A stretch of 64,000 bases of DNA from Legionella sp. (lineage in GTDB: Bacteria; Pseudomonadota; Gammaproteobacteria; Legionellales; Legionellaceae): contig JAUXWR010000540.1 in assembly GCA_030680075.1 (NCBI GenBank), positions 62,001 through 126,000 of the forward strand, given 5' to 3'. A program made the translations under genes and the position numbers. Below the pieces are notes generated by a model. The model ran no database searches, had not been told where the DNA came from, and saw only the letters and a list, made by a program, of their open reading frames with translations. Shown in pieces: positions 17,265-26,229 of this stretch. Within the stretch, counting starts at the first letter, position 1. Each line of letters begins with the position of its first letter.

Positions 17265-17822
17265 TTAGATTCCATACCCTGCTGTTTTTTTATTTTCTTC
17301 TATATAATCATTCGATATGGATGCCTCCAGATCAAAAATATCAATCATTCTGGGCAAATAAAAATCAGAGGGTTTGGAATTTTTTAAAGCAAAATGCGCT
17401 ATTTCGGCGAATTTCATTGTTATATTTTTGACTTGTTGAAGTAGAAAATTATGAGCTTCTTCTGAGTTAATTTCTTCAAGATTAACCCTGCCTCGCACCA
17501 AATTGCTAACTGAAGTTCTCAAAGTGGCTAAATTATATTCACCCAAAATATTTAATCGAAATGTCTGGCCACCATTAGATAATAAACAGAGTTTATTTTC
17601 TGAGTTAGTGGTAACATTTAACAGAGCAGTATCAGGTAAACCGTTTTTTGATATATAGGTAAAAGACAACGAGAAAGATAAAGGATCAATAGACACTATA
17701 CTTAAATTTCCCATTAAGTCATCAGGTTTGTCATAATATAAATTTAGAGTGATTAACTCATGGGCTTCTAATACATTATAATGCCCCATAGTGAGAATCT
17801 TCTTGCCTTTCATTTTAAACAT
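17265..17822 (-). CDS. Hypothetical protein
   Basis: A 185-aa protein with no recognised domain. It contains a beta-rich first half (NLSIVSIDPLSFSLSFTYIS; LLNVTTNSENKLCLLSNGGQ) and a helical second half (EEAHNFLLQQVKNITMKFAE). No signal peptide or membrane segment. AGAGGA lies 7 bases before the ATG, supporting real translation. It stands alone between hairpin element copy 5 and a 370-base gap. Confidence 0.55.
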   Translation of the reverse strand: MFKMKGKKILTMGHYNVLEAHELITLNLYYDKPDDLMGNLSIVSIDPLSFSLSFTYISKNGLPDTALLNVTTNSENKLCLLSNGGQTFRLNILGEYNLATLRTSVSNLVRGRVNLEEINSEEAHNFLLQQVKNITMKFAEIAHFALKNSKPSDFYLPRMIDIFDLEASISNDYIEENKKTAGYGI

Positions 17823-18195
17823 ACCAAATTCCTCTGTGTAAAAGATTTATAAAATCCAACTCAATACAAATGTCTTGTAAAATTGATTATACAACAAAAG
17901 AGCAATATTTGGGCAATTACAACGAAGACTTCGGCAGAAGTACTTGGAAAATCAAAATTCTGAACATACATTAGCGGGCTATCGGTGAACAAAGTGTATT
18001 CAGAGAGATGACGAGGAAATTTGAATTTTACTAAAAGCCACGTTTAGAGTGGCTCCCCTTAGTAAGTATATTCCGAACTAAAAAGAGAGCGGAAGTGGTA
18101 AATTTTGGACAATTCTATTTGTCTATGGCTGAAAGCAAGGTAAAAATTGTTTGCTAATATAAACATTTTGTCTCTCACAAGCTTATAACATCAAT
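17823..18195. other. Intergenic region with one hairpin
   Basis: About 370 AT-rich bases without a convincing ORF. The only structure seen is the hairpin at 18036-18054. Confidence 0.5.
18036..18054 (-). terminator. Possible terminator for the minus-strand transporter gene
   Basis: Perfect 6-bp stem AGCCAC/GTGGCT with a 7-base loop. On the minus strand it is followed by TTTTAG, about 140 bases after the transporter stop codon. The short stem keeps confidence low. Confidence 0.35.
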
Positions 18196-18894
18196 CTAAG
18201 CTAATTGTTTACTTAAGGTATTTTCAGTCTTAAAAGCCAAGGTATTCGAGTCAAGGTATTTATGTGCTACATAGATGATTAAGTAAACGATGGGGGTCAT
18301 CAAAAATGATAAAATAATTTTAACTAATATTGACCCTAATAATAGATTAATTTTTTGATGTGAATTAAAAAAAACGATATTAACAAATAAGATTGAATCG
18401 AGAGTTTGCCCTAAATAAGTAGAAAGATTAGACCTTATCCAAAGTTTTTTCCCCTTCGAAATTTCTTTTAGTTTTTGATAAACAACAATATCAAGTAGCT
18501 GTGATGTAGCAAAAGCGATAAAGCTGGCGATTACAACATTGATTCCAGTAGATAAAATTAACTGATATTCGGACTGTGAGCCCCAGAATGAAGGGTATGG
18601 TGCCATAATTGAACATTGTATAATTAGCGTAATTAATACTTGACTACTTAATCCTATCCAAATAGCCTGCCTTGCAGCCCGCTTCCCCCAAAGCTCACAA
18701 ATACAATCTACGATTGGATAAGTTAATATAGAAAATACAATGTTTGAAAAAGGAAAGTTAAGTCCAAAATGCACAATTTTGGGTGCAGTAATTAAGGAGC
18801 CTGCAAGCCCACAAATAACTACACTGGTTAGCAAAATGTAAACACGGACATCTTTTTTGTACAATGGAATAGTATTCATGGGAATTTTAACCAC
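18196..18894 (-). CDS. VUT-family (YhhQ/queuosine precursor transporter-like) membrane protein
   Basis: The 232-aa protein has about six membrane segments and the VUT_1 (PF02592) signature: FPFSNIVFSILTYPIVDCIC near the N-terminus, ASFIAFATSQLLDIVVYQKL in the middle and TYLGQTLDSILFVNIVFF later. Family members import queuosine precursors. It is a divergent paralogue of the canonical YhhQ at 38959. The GTG start overlaps the preceding stop as TAGTG, suggesting translational coupling with the disrupted ATPase gene; the ATG at 18879 is an alternative. Confidence 0.85.
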   Translation of the reverse strand: MVKIPMNTIPLYKKDVRVYILLTSVVICGLAGSLITAPKIVHFGLNFPFSNIVFSILTYPIVDCICELWGKRAARQAIWIGLSSQVLITLIIQCSIMAPYPSFWGSQSEYQLILSTGINVVIASFIAFATSQLLDIVVYQKLKEISKGKKLWIRSNLSTYLGQTLDSILFVNIVFFNSHQKINLLLGSILVKIILSFLMTPIVYLIIYVAHKYLDSNTLAFKTENTLSKQLA

Positions 18895-19200
18895 TAAATT
18901 GATATTTCATTTTCAATAATTCTTTTTTCCTGCTCCGTTAATACAGGATTCAAATAAGATAAAATTTCATCAAACCTTGCAATATAGAAAACTTTAATAC
19001 CCTCCCGCTCAAGATTACTGATAGCTGTATTATCTCTATAAGCATTTATAATCGTAAGCGTCATGGGGTCATAAAGCGTCATGGGGTCAGGCCTTGCCTT
19101 TTGCTAAGATGATGGTTTAAAGCAAAAAGGCAAGGCCTGACCCCATGATACCAGAGGTTTTTCCACAGCCTGGAGTGCCCGTTATGATGTATCGTTTCAT
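18894..19200 (-). pseudogene. P-loop ATPase/kinase gene split by a hairpin element
   Basis: From the ATG at 19200 the frame reads MKRYIITGTPGCGKTSG, a clear Walker A motif. It then enters the hairpin element (19150-19060) and stops. Beyond the element the sequence NAYRDNTAISNLEREGIKV (then FYIARFDEIL..EQEKRIIENEISI) continues to a stop at 18894. This looks like a C-terminal kinase segment whose apparent start (19082) is encoded by the element. The central part is missing. The 5' ATG overlaps the stop of the upstream phosphotransferase (ATGA). That both pieces belong to one gene is inferred from position. Confidence 0.65.
19060..19150. repeat. Hairpin element, full copy 6 with left-end stub
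   Basis: The complete copy is at 19078-19150. It is preceded by a 12-base stub of its left end (gtcatggggtca at 19060). It interrupts the P-loop ATPase gene. Confidence 0.9.
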
Positions 19201-20447
19201 GGTTTAAGATCCATAAACGCAGGATAGACTTCAAGTGGCTTCGCATCTGGCCAACGGGTTTTAACTGCACTTAATATATTTTGTGCCATTTTCCTTAAGT
19301 GAGGTAATTGATCATTTTTTGAAGCCACCTCAATAAAGGCTTGGAGTCGTGTCAGAACTCGTGGCCTGACATTATTTTCTTCTGATTTCCATAAAGAGTT
19401 TTCAGGAGTTGGCCCTGATGTTCCCACTCTGTCGTTATCTATAACAGAGTTTAGAAGAGGAATGGTTTGTTGCAATAACCAAAAACCGCAAGCTTCGGTG
19501 TAAGCCGTCATATAAGCTAAATCATCGGAGACAGCGGGTATTGCGCGTTTTAATTCTTCTCTATAGATTGTTTCCAAAGGTTCAATCACTTCATTGGGTA
19601 TAGCTTTAGCGCACCAACAGGTAGGCATGCTCATTCGCAAGTAGGTGCCATCCAGTAGCGCATTACGCACGACTGCCCATTCAAAATCGATAAGCTGTAA
19701 TTCTTGAGAATCCTTATGATCAAATACATTGTCTGGGCAAATGTCCCCATGGGTTAATACTGTAAATGCGCCAGGTGTAATGAGTGATTTAATTAAGCTT
19801 TGTGCTTCGTGGGTAATTTCTGGGGTGACAGTTAATCCAAGGCTTTTATTGGCTAGCTCAAGTTTAGGTAGCAAATCATTAAACATAAAATCAAGTTCAT
19901 CTTGTATGCTTTCCGCTTGCTCATTAATGTTATGCAGAATATTTTCATATTCCGAAACATGGCCAAAGCTCGCAGCATGAAAATTTCCTAGTGCCATAAT
20001 AAATCGAGTCAAGGCAGCAATTGCTTCTTCTCGATCAAGGAGGGTTAAGGAATCAACCAAACTAATATGGTCAAGACCTAAATCTTCAAGCAGGATGAAT
20101 CGATGTTCCTTATTACCGCCATAAAATTTTGGAACGTTATGATGCCATTGTTTGAGCCCACTTAAAAATTCAAGACCCGCCCAATCTCGTGCGAATCTCG
20201 CATAAGCCTCTTTGTCATTATCATCTGTTGATTCGGGCAAGGACTGCTTGAGAATGATGCTTGCAGGGATATCATTAGATTTGTGTTCTAAATAAAGTCG
20301 CAGAACCACGTTTCTTCGATTGGGCTCACTTAAAAAAATAACGGATTTTATCTTGCATGGAGTTGAGAATCGTTGTTGTAACAAATGTTGTGCTGTTTGT
20401 GTGATATTTTGATTTATTGCTTGCTTATCTGATTCTTCTTGATTCAT
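19197..20447 (-). CDS. APH/EcKinase-like phosphotransferase
   Basis: The 416-aa kinase-fold protein has an N-lobe (NVVLRLYLEHKSNDIPASII), a hinge region (FILLEDLG), a catalytic loop TVLTHGDICPDNVFDH and a metal-binding motif LQLIDFEWAVV, all intact. Its length and layout match the larger APH-related kinases with a helical C-terminal extension. It phosphorylates an unknown small substrate in the cytosol. Its stop codon overlaps the start of the disrupted P-loop gene, which is followed by the VUT transporter, so the three formed one operon before disruption. Confidence 0.85.
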   Translation of the reverse strand: MNQEESDKQAINQNITQTAQHLLQQRFSTPCKIKSVIFLSEPNRRNVVLRLYLEHKSNDIPASIILKQSLPESTDDNDKEAYARFARDWAGLEFLSGLKQWHHNVPKFYGGNKEHRFILLEDLGLDHISLVDSLTLLDREEAIAALTRFIMALGNFHAASFGHVSEYENILHNINEQAESIQDELDFMFNDLLPKLELANKSLGLTVTPEITHEAQSLIKSLITPGAFTVLTHGDICPDNVFDHKDSQELQLIDFEWAVVRNALLDGTYLRMSMPTCWCAKAIPNEVIEPLETIYREELKRAIPAVSDDLAYMTAYTEACGFWLLQQTIPLLNSVIDNDRVGTSGPTPENSLWKSEENNVRPRVLTRLQAFIEVASKNDQLPHLRKMAQNILSAVKTRWPDAKPLEVYPAFMDLKP

Positions 20448-20748
20448 ACATTAGTCTCTTTAATTATGTAAATATTCAGGAAGAAATCTACAATTAACCC
20501 CACTGTTAATAATGTAAGAATGGCTAAGATAAGGAACTTATTTTTAATTAGGGAAAGAAAACTTGATTTGATGGTTTTGAAATTTGAGCTAAATAGATTA
20601 AGAAGTATCTCATACATTTTAAATCCATCTACAGAAAAACCGGAGATACAATTTCATAGTTTGCTAAAAAGTACTATGAACTTTCTACATTGCTTCTACA
20701 TGAGAATTTCGAAACTTCGGTGTGAATCGCCACAACCCTTATGTGGTG
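20448..20748. other. Intergenic region upstream of the phosphotransferase and 3' of tRNA-Asn
   Basis: About 300 AT-rich bases. An open frame on the + strand runs into the tRNA gene and has no Shine-Dalgarno or recognisable domain. Nothing else was seen. Confidence 0.5.
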
Positions 20749-20824
20749 TGGCTCCCCGGAACGGGCTCGAACCGCTGACCTAATGATTAACAGTCATCCG
20801 CTCTACCGACTGAGCTACCGGGGA
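20749..20824 (-). tRNA. tRNA-Asn (anticodon GTT)
   Basis: The minus strand reads TCCCCGGTAGCTCAGTCGGT onward. The anticodon loop is CTGTTAA (anticodon GTT), followed by the T loop GGTTCGAGCC. The acceptor stem is TCCCCGG/CCGGGGA, with discriminator G and an encoded CCA. All four stems pair. It lies 58 bases downstream of the aminotransferase gene on the same strand. Confidence 0.97.
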
Positions 20825-20882
20825 ATGAGGCGGAATTTTAAATAGATTCCGCCTGTTGGTCAAGGGGTTGGTGATAATATTT

Positions 20883-22061
20883 TTATTGGCAGAAACGTTG
20901 GAGGCGATTCATGGCGTCTATTATCGTTTCCATGCTGGTGGCAAAGGAGAGGCGGATGCAGCCTTCGTTGCCAAAAGCGGAACCGGGTACCAGCGCTATG
21001 CCTTCGTCTTGTAATAATTTATCAGCAAATTCCATGTCATTGGCGTAGCCGCGTTTCTCGATAATGGCTTGTACACTTGGGAAAATGTAAAAAGTTCCGT
21101 CGGCGGGGATTACATCGATTCCAGGCATGCCAGAGAGTCTGTCGACAATGTAGTCATGGCGTTTGTGGAAGGCGCGAACCATTTCGTGCACGGACTCTTC
21201 TCCACCCGTTAACGCTGCCACTGCCGCTTTTTGTGCAATAGAGCAGGGGTTTGATGTCGATTGCGATTGCACGGTTTTCATCGCATTAATCAACGAAGCA
21301 GGGCCTCCAGCGTAGCCAATCCGCCAGCCTGTCATTGCATAGGCTTTTGAGACGCCGTTAAGAACAATGGTTCGTGCATAAAGCTCAGGGCAGGCATTCA
21401 AAATATTAGCGAAAGGCTGGGTCCAGATGATGTGTTCGTACATGTCATCGGTGGCGATTAATACCTGCGGATGTTGCTTAAGTACTTCACCGAGGGCTTT
21501 TAATTCGTCCAGCGTATAAGCGACGCCTGATGGGTTCGATGGGCTATTTAAAAACAGCAATTTGGTTTTTGGCGTAATCGCTTTGGCCAGTTGGTCTGCT
21601 GTAATTTTATAACGCTCAGCCGGTGTGGATGGCATAATGACAGGCGTGCCGCCAGCAAGAATGACGATGTCAGGATAAGATACCCAGTAAGGTGCAGGAA
21701 TTAAAACTTCATCACCTTCCTCAATAAATGCTTCACAAAGATTAAAAATACTTTGTTTGCCGCCGACAGAAACAAGAATTTGATTTAGCTGATAATCAAG
21801 ACCATTATCTCGTTTGAATTTGTCACGGATAGCTTGCTTGAGTTCGGGGATGCCGTCTACGGCTGTGTATTTGGTAAAACCGGCATTAATCGCTGCAATC
21901 GCTGCATCTTTGATATGTTTTGGTGTATCAAAATCAGGCTCGCCTGTGCCTAAACTGATAATATCAAGTCCCTCGGCTTTCATTTGAGCCGCTTTTGCTG
22001 CTACAGCGAGAGTTGGAGAAGGTTTGACTTTCTGGACACGTTCCGCCAGTACAATACTCAT
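20883..22061 (-). CDS. Aspartate aminotransferase (class I, type Ib)
   Basis: A 392-aa PLP enzyme that transfers the amino group between aspartate and 2-oxoglutarate. Fold-type I motifs: LGTGEPDFDTP near the N-terminus, LNSPSNPSGVAYT, ATDDMYEH, and NGVSKAYAMTGWRIGYAGG carrying the PLP lysine. The closing arginine is in GCIRLSFA. The length is typical. AGGAG lies 8 bases before the ATG. It is divergent from uvrB with about 220 bases between them, and the tRNA-Asn gene follows it. Confidence 0.93.
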   Translation of the reverse strand: MSIVLAERVQKVKPSPTLAVAAKAAQMKAEGLDIISLGTGEPDFDTPKHIKDAAIAAINAGFTKYTAVDGIPELKQAIRDKFKRDNGLDYQLNQILVSVGGKQSIFNLCEAFIEEGDEVLIPAPYWVSYPDIVILAGGTPVIMPSTPAERYKITADQLAKAITPKTKLLFLNSPSNPSGVAYTLDELKALGEVLKQHPQVLIATDDMYEHIIWTQPFANILNACPELYARTIVLNGVSKAYAMTGWRIGYAGGPASLINAMKTVQSQSTSNPCSIAQKAAVAALTGGEESVHEMVRAFHKRHDYIVDRLSGMPGIDVIPADGTFYIFPSVQAIIEKRGYANDMEFADKLLQDEGIALVPGSAFGNEGCIRLSFATSMETIIDAMNRLQRFCQ

Positions 22062-22285
22062 TTTAAAGCTCCTGTATGAGAGTGCTGATTGGCCAAATGA
22101 TTAAGGCTCGTTACAACACCCAATTAATGGGTTTTGCAATTAAAGATCATTTTGATCATAATTTGTCAAAAAAGACGCTTGCAATCGCTAAGTTCGGCAG
22201 ATAACTGATGTATACTATAAAGACCGAGTTATACCTGCTTTCTCAGGTTTTACGCACATAATTCTTGAAAAATGGCAAAATCCGC

Positions 22286-24274
22286 ATGAAAAATGTATTT
22301 AAAATTTATTCCAATTATCAACCCGCAGGCGATCAACCCACTGCAATTGCATCGTTAATTAACGGGGTTGAGTCAGGCCTTGCACGTCAAATTCTTTTAG
22401 GGGTAACAGGCTCAGGAAAAACCTATACCATTGCCCATCTTATTCAGGCAATGAAAAGGCCTACCCTCATCATGGCACCTAATAAAACCCTGGCAGCTCA
22501 ACTTTATGGCGAATTCAAGACTTATTTCCCCGATAATGCGGTGGAATATTTTGTCTCTTATTATGACTATTATCAGCCTGAAGCGTATGTTCCTTCATCG
22601 GATATGTTCATTGAAAAAGACGCCTCTATCAATGAGCACATCGAGCAAATGCGCCTATCCGCGACAAAAGCGTTGATAGAGCGCAAAGATGCCATTATCG
22701 TCGCGACCGTCTCCGCTATTTACGGATTGGGCGACCCTGACTCCTACCTGCGTATGGTATTACATCTATCGCGAGGAGAACAATGCGACCAGCGTAAAAT
22801 TTTAAAACGTTTGGCGGAAATGCAATATACGCGCAACACTCAATTCCTGGAAAGAGGGCAATTCAGAGTACATGGGGATGTTATTGACGTTTTTCCTGCT
22901 GACTCTGAAAAAGAAGCAGTGCGAATAGAATTATTTGATGATAGCGTTGATAATCTTTCCTACTTTGATCCCTTAACAGGCGAGGTTATACAACGTGTTC
23001 CTCGAGCTACTATTTTTCCTAAAACTCATTATGTTACCCCGCGTGAACGCCTGCTGGAAACTATTGACTGGGTTAAAGACGAGTTGAAATTGCGTGTCGA
23101 TGATTTTACGGCTCAAAACAAACTTGTAGAAGCGCAGCGCCTGCAACAACGTACCTGTTTTGATATCGAAATGATGCTCGAGCTCGGGTATTGCTCAGGC
23201 ATCGAAAACTATTCTCGCTATTTGTCAGGACGTGCTGAAGGTGAGCCGCCGCCCACTTTATTTGATTATTTACCGCCGGAAGCTTTATTAATCATCGATG
23301 AATCCCACGTTACTGTTCCGCAGATTGGTGGAATGTATCGAGGCGATCGCGCGCGCAAGGAAACATTGGTAAATTATGGCTTTCGCCTGCCCTCAGCACT
23401 GGACAATCGCCCTTTGCGCTTTGAAGAATTTGATACGCGCTCCCCGCAAACTATTTATGTTTCAGCAACGCCTGGTCCTTTTGAAATGGAGCACGCAGAC
23501 AATATTGCTGAGCAGGTTGTAAGACCTACGGGGTTAATTGATCCCCAGGTATTTATTCGACCGGTAAAAAATCAAGTTGATGATGTATTGTCTGAAATAC
23601 GGCTCGTATCTGCCGGTGGTGAGCGTGTATTAATCACCACATTAACCAAGCGCATGGCTGAAGATTTAACCGATTATTTACGCGAGCATGGTATCAAAGT
23701 CCGTTATTTGCATGCCGATATTGATACCGTTGAGCGCGTGGAAATTATACGTGATCTTCGTTTAGGGGAGTTTGATGTGCTTGTGGGGATTAATTTACTG
23801 CGCGAGGGTCTTGATATGCCGGAAGTCGCATTAGTGGCGATTCTTGATGCGGACAAAGAGGGGTTTCTTCGCTCGGAACGGTCATTGATTCAAACCATTG
23901 GACGAGCGGCGCGTAATATCAATGGGCGCGCTATTTTATACGCAGACAGAGTAACAGGCTCTATGCAACGCGCACTTGATGAAACTGACAGGCGTCGTAA
24001 AAAGCAAGAAGCGTTTAATCTGTTGCATGGTATTACCCCAACGGGCATTAATAAAGAAATAAAAGACATCATGGAAGGTGCTTACAGCGTTAAACGCAAG
24101 GGGCCTGATGCGGCGAGGAAACAGGCTTTAAGTCTTCTTACACCCGATGAACTTGCTAAAAAAATTAAAGTGCTGGAAAAGCAAATGCACGTCCATGCCA
24201 AAAACATGGAGTTCGAATTGGCCGCCCATGCACGAGATGAGCTATTACTGATTAAAGAGCAGCTTAAGTCTTGA
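22286..24274 (+). CDS. uvrB: Excinuclease ABC subunit B
   Basis: The 662-aa damage-recognition helicase of nucleotide excision repair works with UvrA and UvrC. Walker A is GVTGSGKT, the beta-hairpin region is [12 protein letters not shown], and the DEAH-like box is [10 protein letters not shown]. Helicase motif VI is QTIGRAARN. The C-terminal UVR motif ([20 protein letters not shown]) recruits UvrC. The ATG at 22286 ([20 protein letters not shown]) matches the family N-terminus; the frame extends upstream to a TTG at 22265. No convincing LexA box is present upstream. Confidence 0.98.
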   Translation: MKNVFKIYSNYQPAGDQPTAIASLINGVESGLARQILLGVTGSGKTYTIAHLIQAMKRPTLIMAPNKTLAAQLYGEFKTYFPDNAVEYFVSYYDYYQPEAYVPSSDMFIEKDASINEHIEQMRLSATKALIERKDAIIVATVSAIYGLGDPDSYLRMVLHLSRGEQCDQRKILKRLAEMQYTRNTQFLERGQFRVHGDVIDVFPADSEKEAVRIELFDDSVDNLSYFDPLTGEVIQRVPRATIFPKTHYVTPRERLLETIDWVKDELKLRVDDFTAQNKLVEAQRLQQRTCFDIEMMLELGYCSGIENYSRYLSGRAEGEPPPTLFDYLPPEALLIIDESHVTVPQIGGMYRGDRARKETLVNYGFRLPSALDNRPLRFEEFDTRSPQTIYVSATPGPFEMEHADNIAEQVVRPTGLIDPQVFIRPVKNQVDDVLSEIRLVSAGGERVLITTLTKRMAEDLTDYLREHGIKVRYLHADIDTVERVEIIRDLRLGEFDVLVGINLLREGLDMPEVALVAILDADKEGFLRSERSLIQTIGRAARNINGRAILYADRVTGSMQRALDETDRRRKKQEAFNLLHGITPTGINKEIKDIMEGAYSVKRKGPDAARKQALSLLTPDELAKKIKVLEKQMHVHAKNMEFELAAHARDELLLIKEQLKS

Positions 24275-24355
24275 AGTTTTTGTTGAAATAAATTCCTAAG
24301 TGTGCAAAATAGAGTTGTTTGCTGCAATAAATGCATAATCCTTTATGAGGCACCA

Positions 24356-25618
24356 ATGAAGATTGCATCGGTAAGAAAAATAATAGAAATTTTTGCTTTA
24401 GAGCGTGAAAATTGCCTCTTGTCTAAAGCTTTTTGCGACCAGCTGACGGCTTTATTTGATGCGTTAAATGAAGATGATGAGGTTAATTTGGCGCTGATTA
24501 ATTCCATAAGCTCTGTTATTACAGCCTTTTGGCATCAGGCTTTAGAAGGAAACGCGCCTTATTCTGTAATTAACCCTTGGCTAGAGCTCGGAGATGCTCT
24601 TAAGGAAGTTGGGTGCTTGCTTCCAAATCCGCACCATCCTTATTTTTATCGTCGCTGGCAATTGGACTATGACAAAAATGGTGATGGTAAAATTCTCGCG
24701 GAGCAATTTCTACCAATAATTATGAGCTGTTGTCGAATGATTGGTTATGTTAATGAGCGCGACTTGCAAGGCTATCCACTGCCTTATTTGGAAAATAAAA
24801 TTAGCCGTGCTAAACAACTAAAATTTAGACATCTTGAGGAGTCTTGCGAAGGGTTTGTAACGTCATTAAGCGTAATTTTTTACATTCTTAACCATCATTG
24901 TTCTAAAAAACAACAGGAAATTTTACAGAATTTAATACACTATCGTGCCTTTACTACCAGTGAGGAAAGACGTTCGGAAAGTGCTCTTCTCACAACGTTG
25001 ATTGATAATCCGGGCGATGTGCTAAATTTTTTATTAGAAAATAAGGATTACGTTGAAGGTCGAGTGCTTTTAAATAATTCGCTTAAAACGCTAAAGGGAT
25101 TAATTCCTGAATCGCGAGCAGAATTAATCGCTAAAACAACTGGAAAGTGCTGGTATTATAAAATTATTCATAGTATCAACACGATTGCGCCTCGCCATTT
25201 AGTTGAAATATTTAGCAAAATATTGACCGAGAGTTTCGCGTCGCAAAAGGCGAGGACTTATCCTGACGCACTAGCATTTGCAGACCATGTGATTCAAGCG
25301 TCTGAGGATTTTTCACCGTTTGTCGGAGATAGTATATTATCAGCCGCCTATGTTTTTTGCCTTCAACAGTATATTAATTTACGTAAAGCTGAGCCTGCCG
25401 CTGAGTCTATGTGGGAGTTTTCCAGCGCCACCAAATGCAATGCGGCAAGAAAATTACTAAAAGAAGAAACAGGTACGCCCTCAGGTCTAAGTCCAAAGGA
25501 GTTTTTTGCCAGTAATCAGGGGCGCTTGAAGGACTTAAAGAAAAAATTTGAGGATTATAAAGAGGTGCGTGCCGGAACAAGTGAATGGGTGTGGGAGATA
25601 GTAGCCCGACAGCTTTGA
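24356..25618 (+). CDS. Hypothetical protein with an EF-hand-like loop
   Basis: The 420-aa, mostly helical protein is not recognised as a whole. At about residues 106-117 the sequence DKNGDGKILAEQ matches the EF-hand loop (D-x-N-x-D-G-x-I), with Glu at position 11 and Gln at position 12, so calcium binding is possible but not certain. GAGG lies 5-6 bases before the ATG at 24356, which is preferred over the upstream GTG (24302). There is no signal peptide. Large soluble proteins of this type in Legionella are often Dot/Icm substrates, but no clear secretion signal is visible. Its 3' end overlaps the 3' end of the antisense 6S RNA. Confidence 0.7.
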   Translation: MKIASVRKIIEIFALERENCLLSKAFCDQLTALFDALNEDDEVNLALINSISSVITAFWHQALEGNAPYSVINPWLELGDALKEVGCLLPNPHHPYFYRRWQLDYDKNGDGKILAEQFLPIIMSCCRMIGYVNERDLQGYPLPYLENKISRAKQLKFRHLEESCEGFVTSLSVIFYILNHHCSKKQQEILQNLIHYRAFTTSEERRSESALLTTLIDNPGDVLNFLLENKDYVEGRVLLNNSLKTLKGLIPESRAELIAKTTGKCWYYKIIHSINTIAPRHLVEIFSKILTESFASQKARTYPDALAFADHVIQASEDFSPFVGDSILSAAYVFCLQQYINLRKAEPAAESMWEFSSATKCNAARKLLKEETGTPSGLSPKEFFASNQGRLKDLKKKFEDYKEVRAGTSEWVWEIVARQL

Positions 25619-25757
25619 TTTTGAACCCTGGGGTTCAAGTGGGGGGCGAATGAGCCTATTCAGGCTTCCCGCTTGGGCGGGCGTGCACAACAGAGACTAC
25701 AAATTGCTCCCCTTGTAGTGAGTATTGGTTCAGAAATCACTCACTGCCGGGTTAGTC
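25598..25757 (-). ncRNA. ssrS: 6S RNA
   Basis: The minus strand contains, in order, elements matching gammaproteobacterial 6S RNA: CTGAACCAATA, TTGTGCACGCCCGC, CGGGAAGCC, CATTCGCC and CTTGAACC..GGGTTCAA. The E. coli counterparts are CTGAGCCGATA, GAGAAGCC, CATTCACC and TTGAACC..GGGTTCAA. The ends close as CCCGGCAG pairing with CTGTCGGG. A TATACT box at 25765-25760 gives a start near 25754. It regulates RNA polymerase sigma-70. It lies downstream of zapA on the same strand, the conserved zapA-ssrS order, but repeats separate the two. End points are approximate. Confidence 0.82.
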
Positions 25758-25795
25758 TTAGTATAACATCAACAACGACAGGTAAAAAGATATCG

Positions 25796-26094
25796 TCTTT
25801 GCGAGCATGCGAACCTAGTCTTACTTAATGTCCGGGATCCATTCCACTCCGTGCATCTTGTCAGGCAATATTACTTGTCATAATCTTAAGATTAATACCC
25901 CGTACCAGCCTGAAAATAGATCCCGGACATTAAAAGAGACTACACTCGCGCGCTCGTTAAGTCTCTCTAAATTCCGGGACGACAGAGAAGGCGATTCGCG
26001 AGTTTACATTACATTGGTTGCTCGATTAGAGATCTGGCAACCATTTTATAGATAATATTTTGTGGCAAATTGGGAAGTTAGTTAGGCGCATAAA
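25796..26094. repeat. Repeat-derived spacer between zapA and 6S RNA
   Basis: A ~22-base sequence (aaagata.cgtctttgcgag) occurs at 25796-25817 and again at about 26094-26115. Between them is a 15-bp inverted repeat, ttaatgtccgggatc (25825-25839) and gatcccggacattaa (25919-25933), about 79 bases apart. The area contains no convincing gene and looks built from nested palindromic elements. Confidence 0.6.
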
Positions 26095-26100
26095 GATACC

Positions 26101-26202
26101 GTCTTTGCGAGCATAGCGAAGCAATCCAGCGACTTACGAGAGAGATGTACTCTGTAGTATTTCCAATGTTACTGGATTGCTTCACCGGCGACTCGCAAAG
26201 AC
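26101..26202. repeat. Degenerate member of the gtctttgcgaa/gcaatccag hairpin family
   Basis: Left arm gtctttgcgagc..gcaatccag (26101-26129) pairs imperfectly with ctggattgc..cgcaaagac (26172-26202). It shares its arms with the MITE-like copies at 36515 and 45616 but lacks their terminal inverted repeats. Confidence 0.75.
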
Positions 26203-26229
26203 GGTTATTTAATAAATTGCGTGCAAAGA

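Noticed and set aside
14470..19150. CRISPR array
   Set aside because: The repeats are irregularly spaced over 4.7 kb with whole genes between them, and each is a long hairpin; no cas genes are present.
20520..20783. 87-residue frame ending in the tRNA gene
   Set aside because: The end (GVAPRNGLEPLT) is encoded by the tRNA-Asn sequence, a common false ORF; no supporting start signal.
13600..20824. Integrative element at tRNA-Asn
   Set aside because: The disturbed patch ends beside the tRNA gene, but no integrase and no duplicated tRNA 3' end were found by eye.
22180..22285. LexA/SOS box upstream of uvrB
   Set aside because: ctgatgtatactataaag has CTG but not the matching CAG half; it fits no LexA consensus, and the TATACT is better read as a possible -10 box.
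25828..26055. 75-residue frame between 6S RNA and zapA
   Set aside because: It spans an inverted repeat (ttaatgtccgggatc and complement) and lacks any domain or ribosome-binding site.
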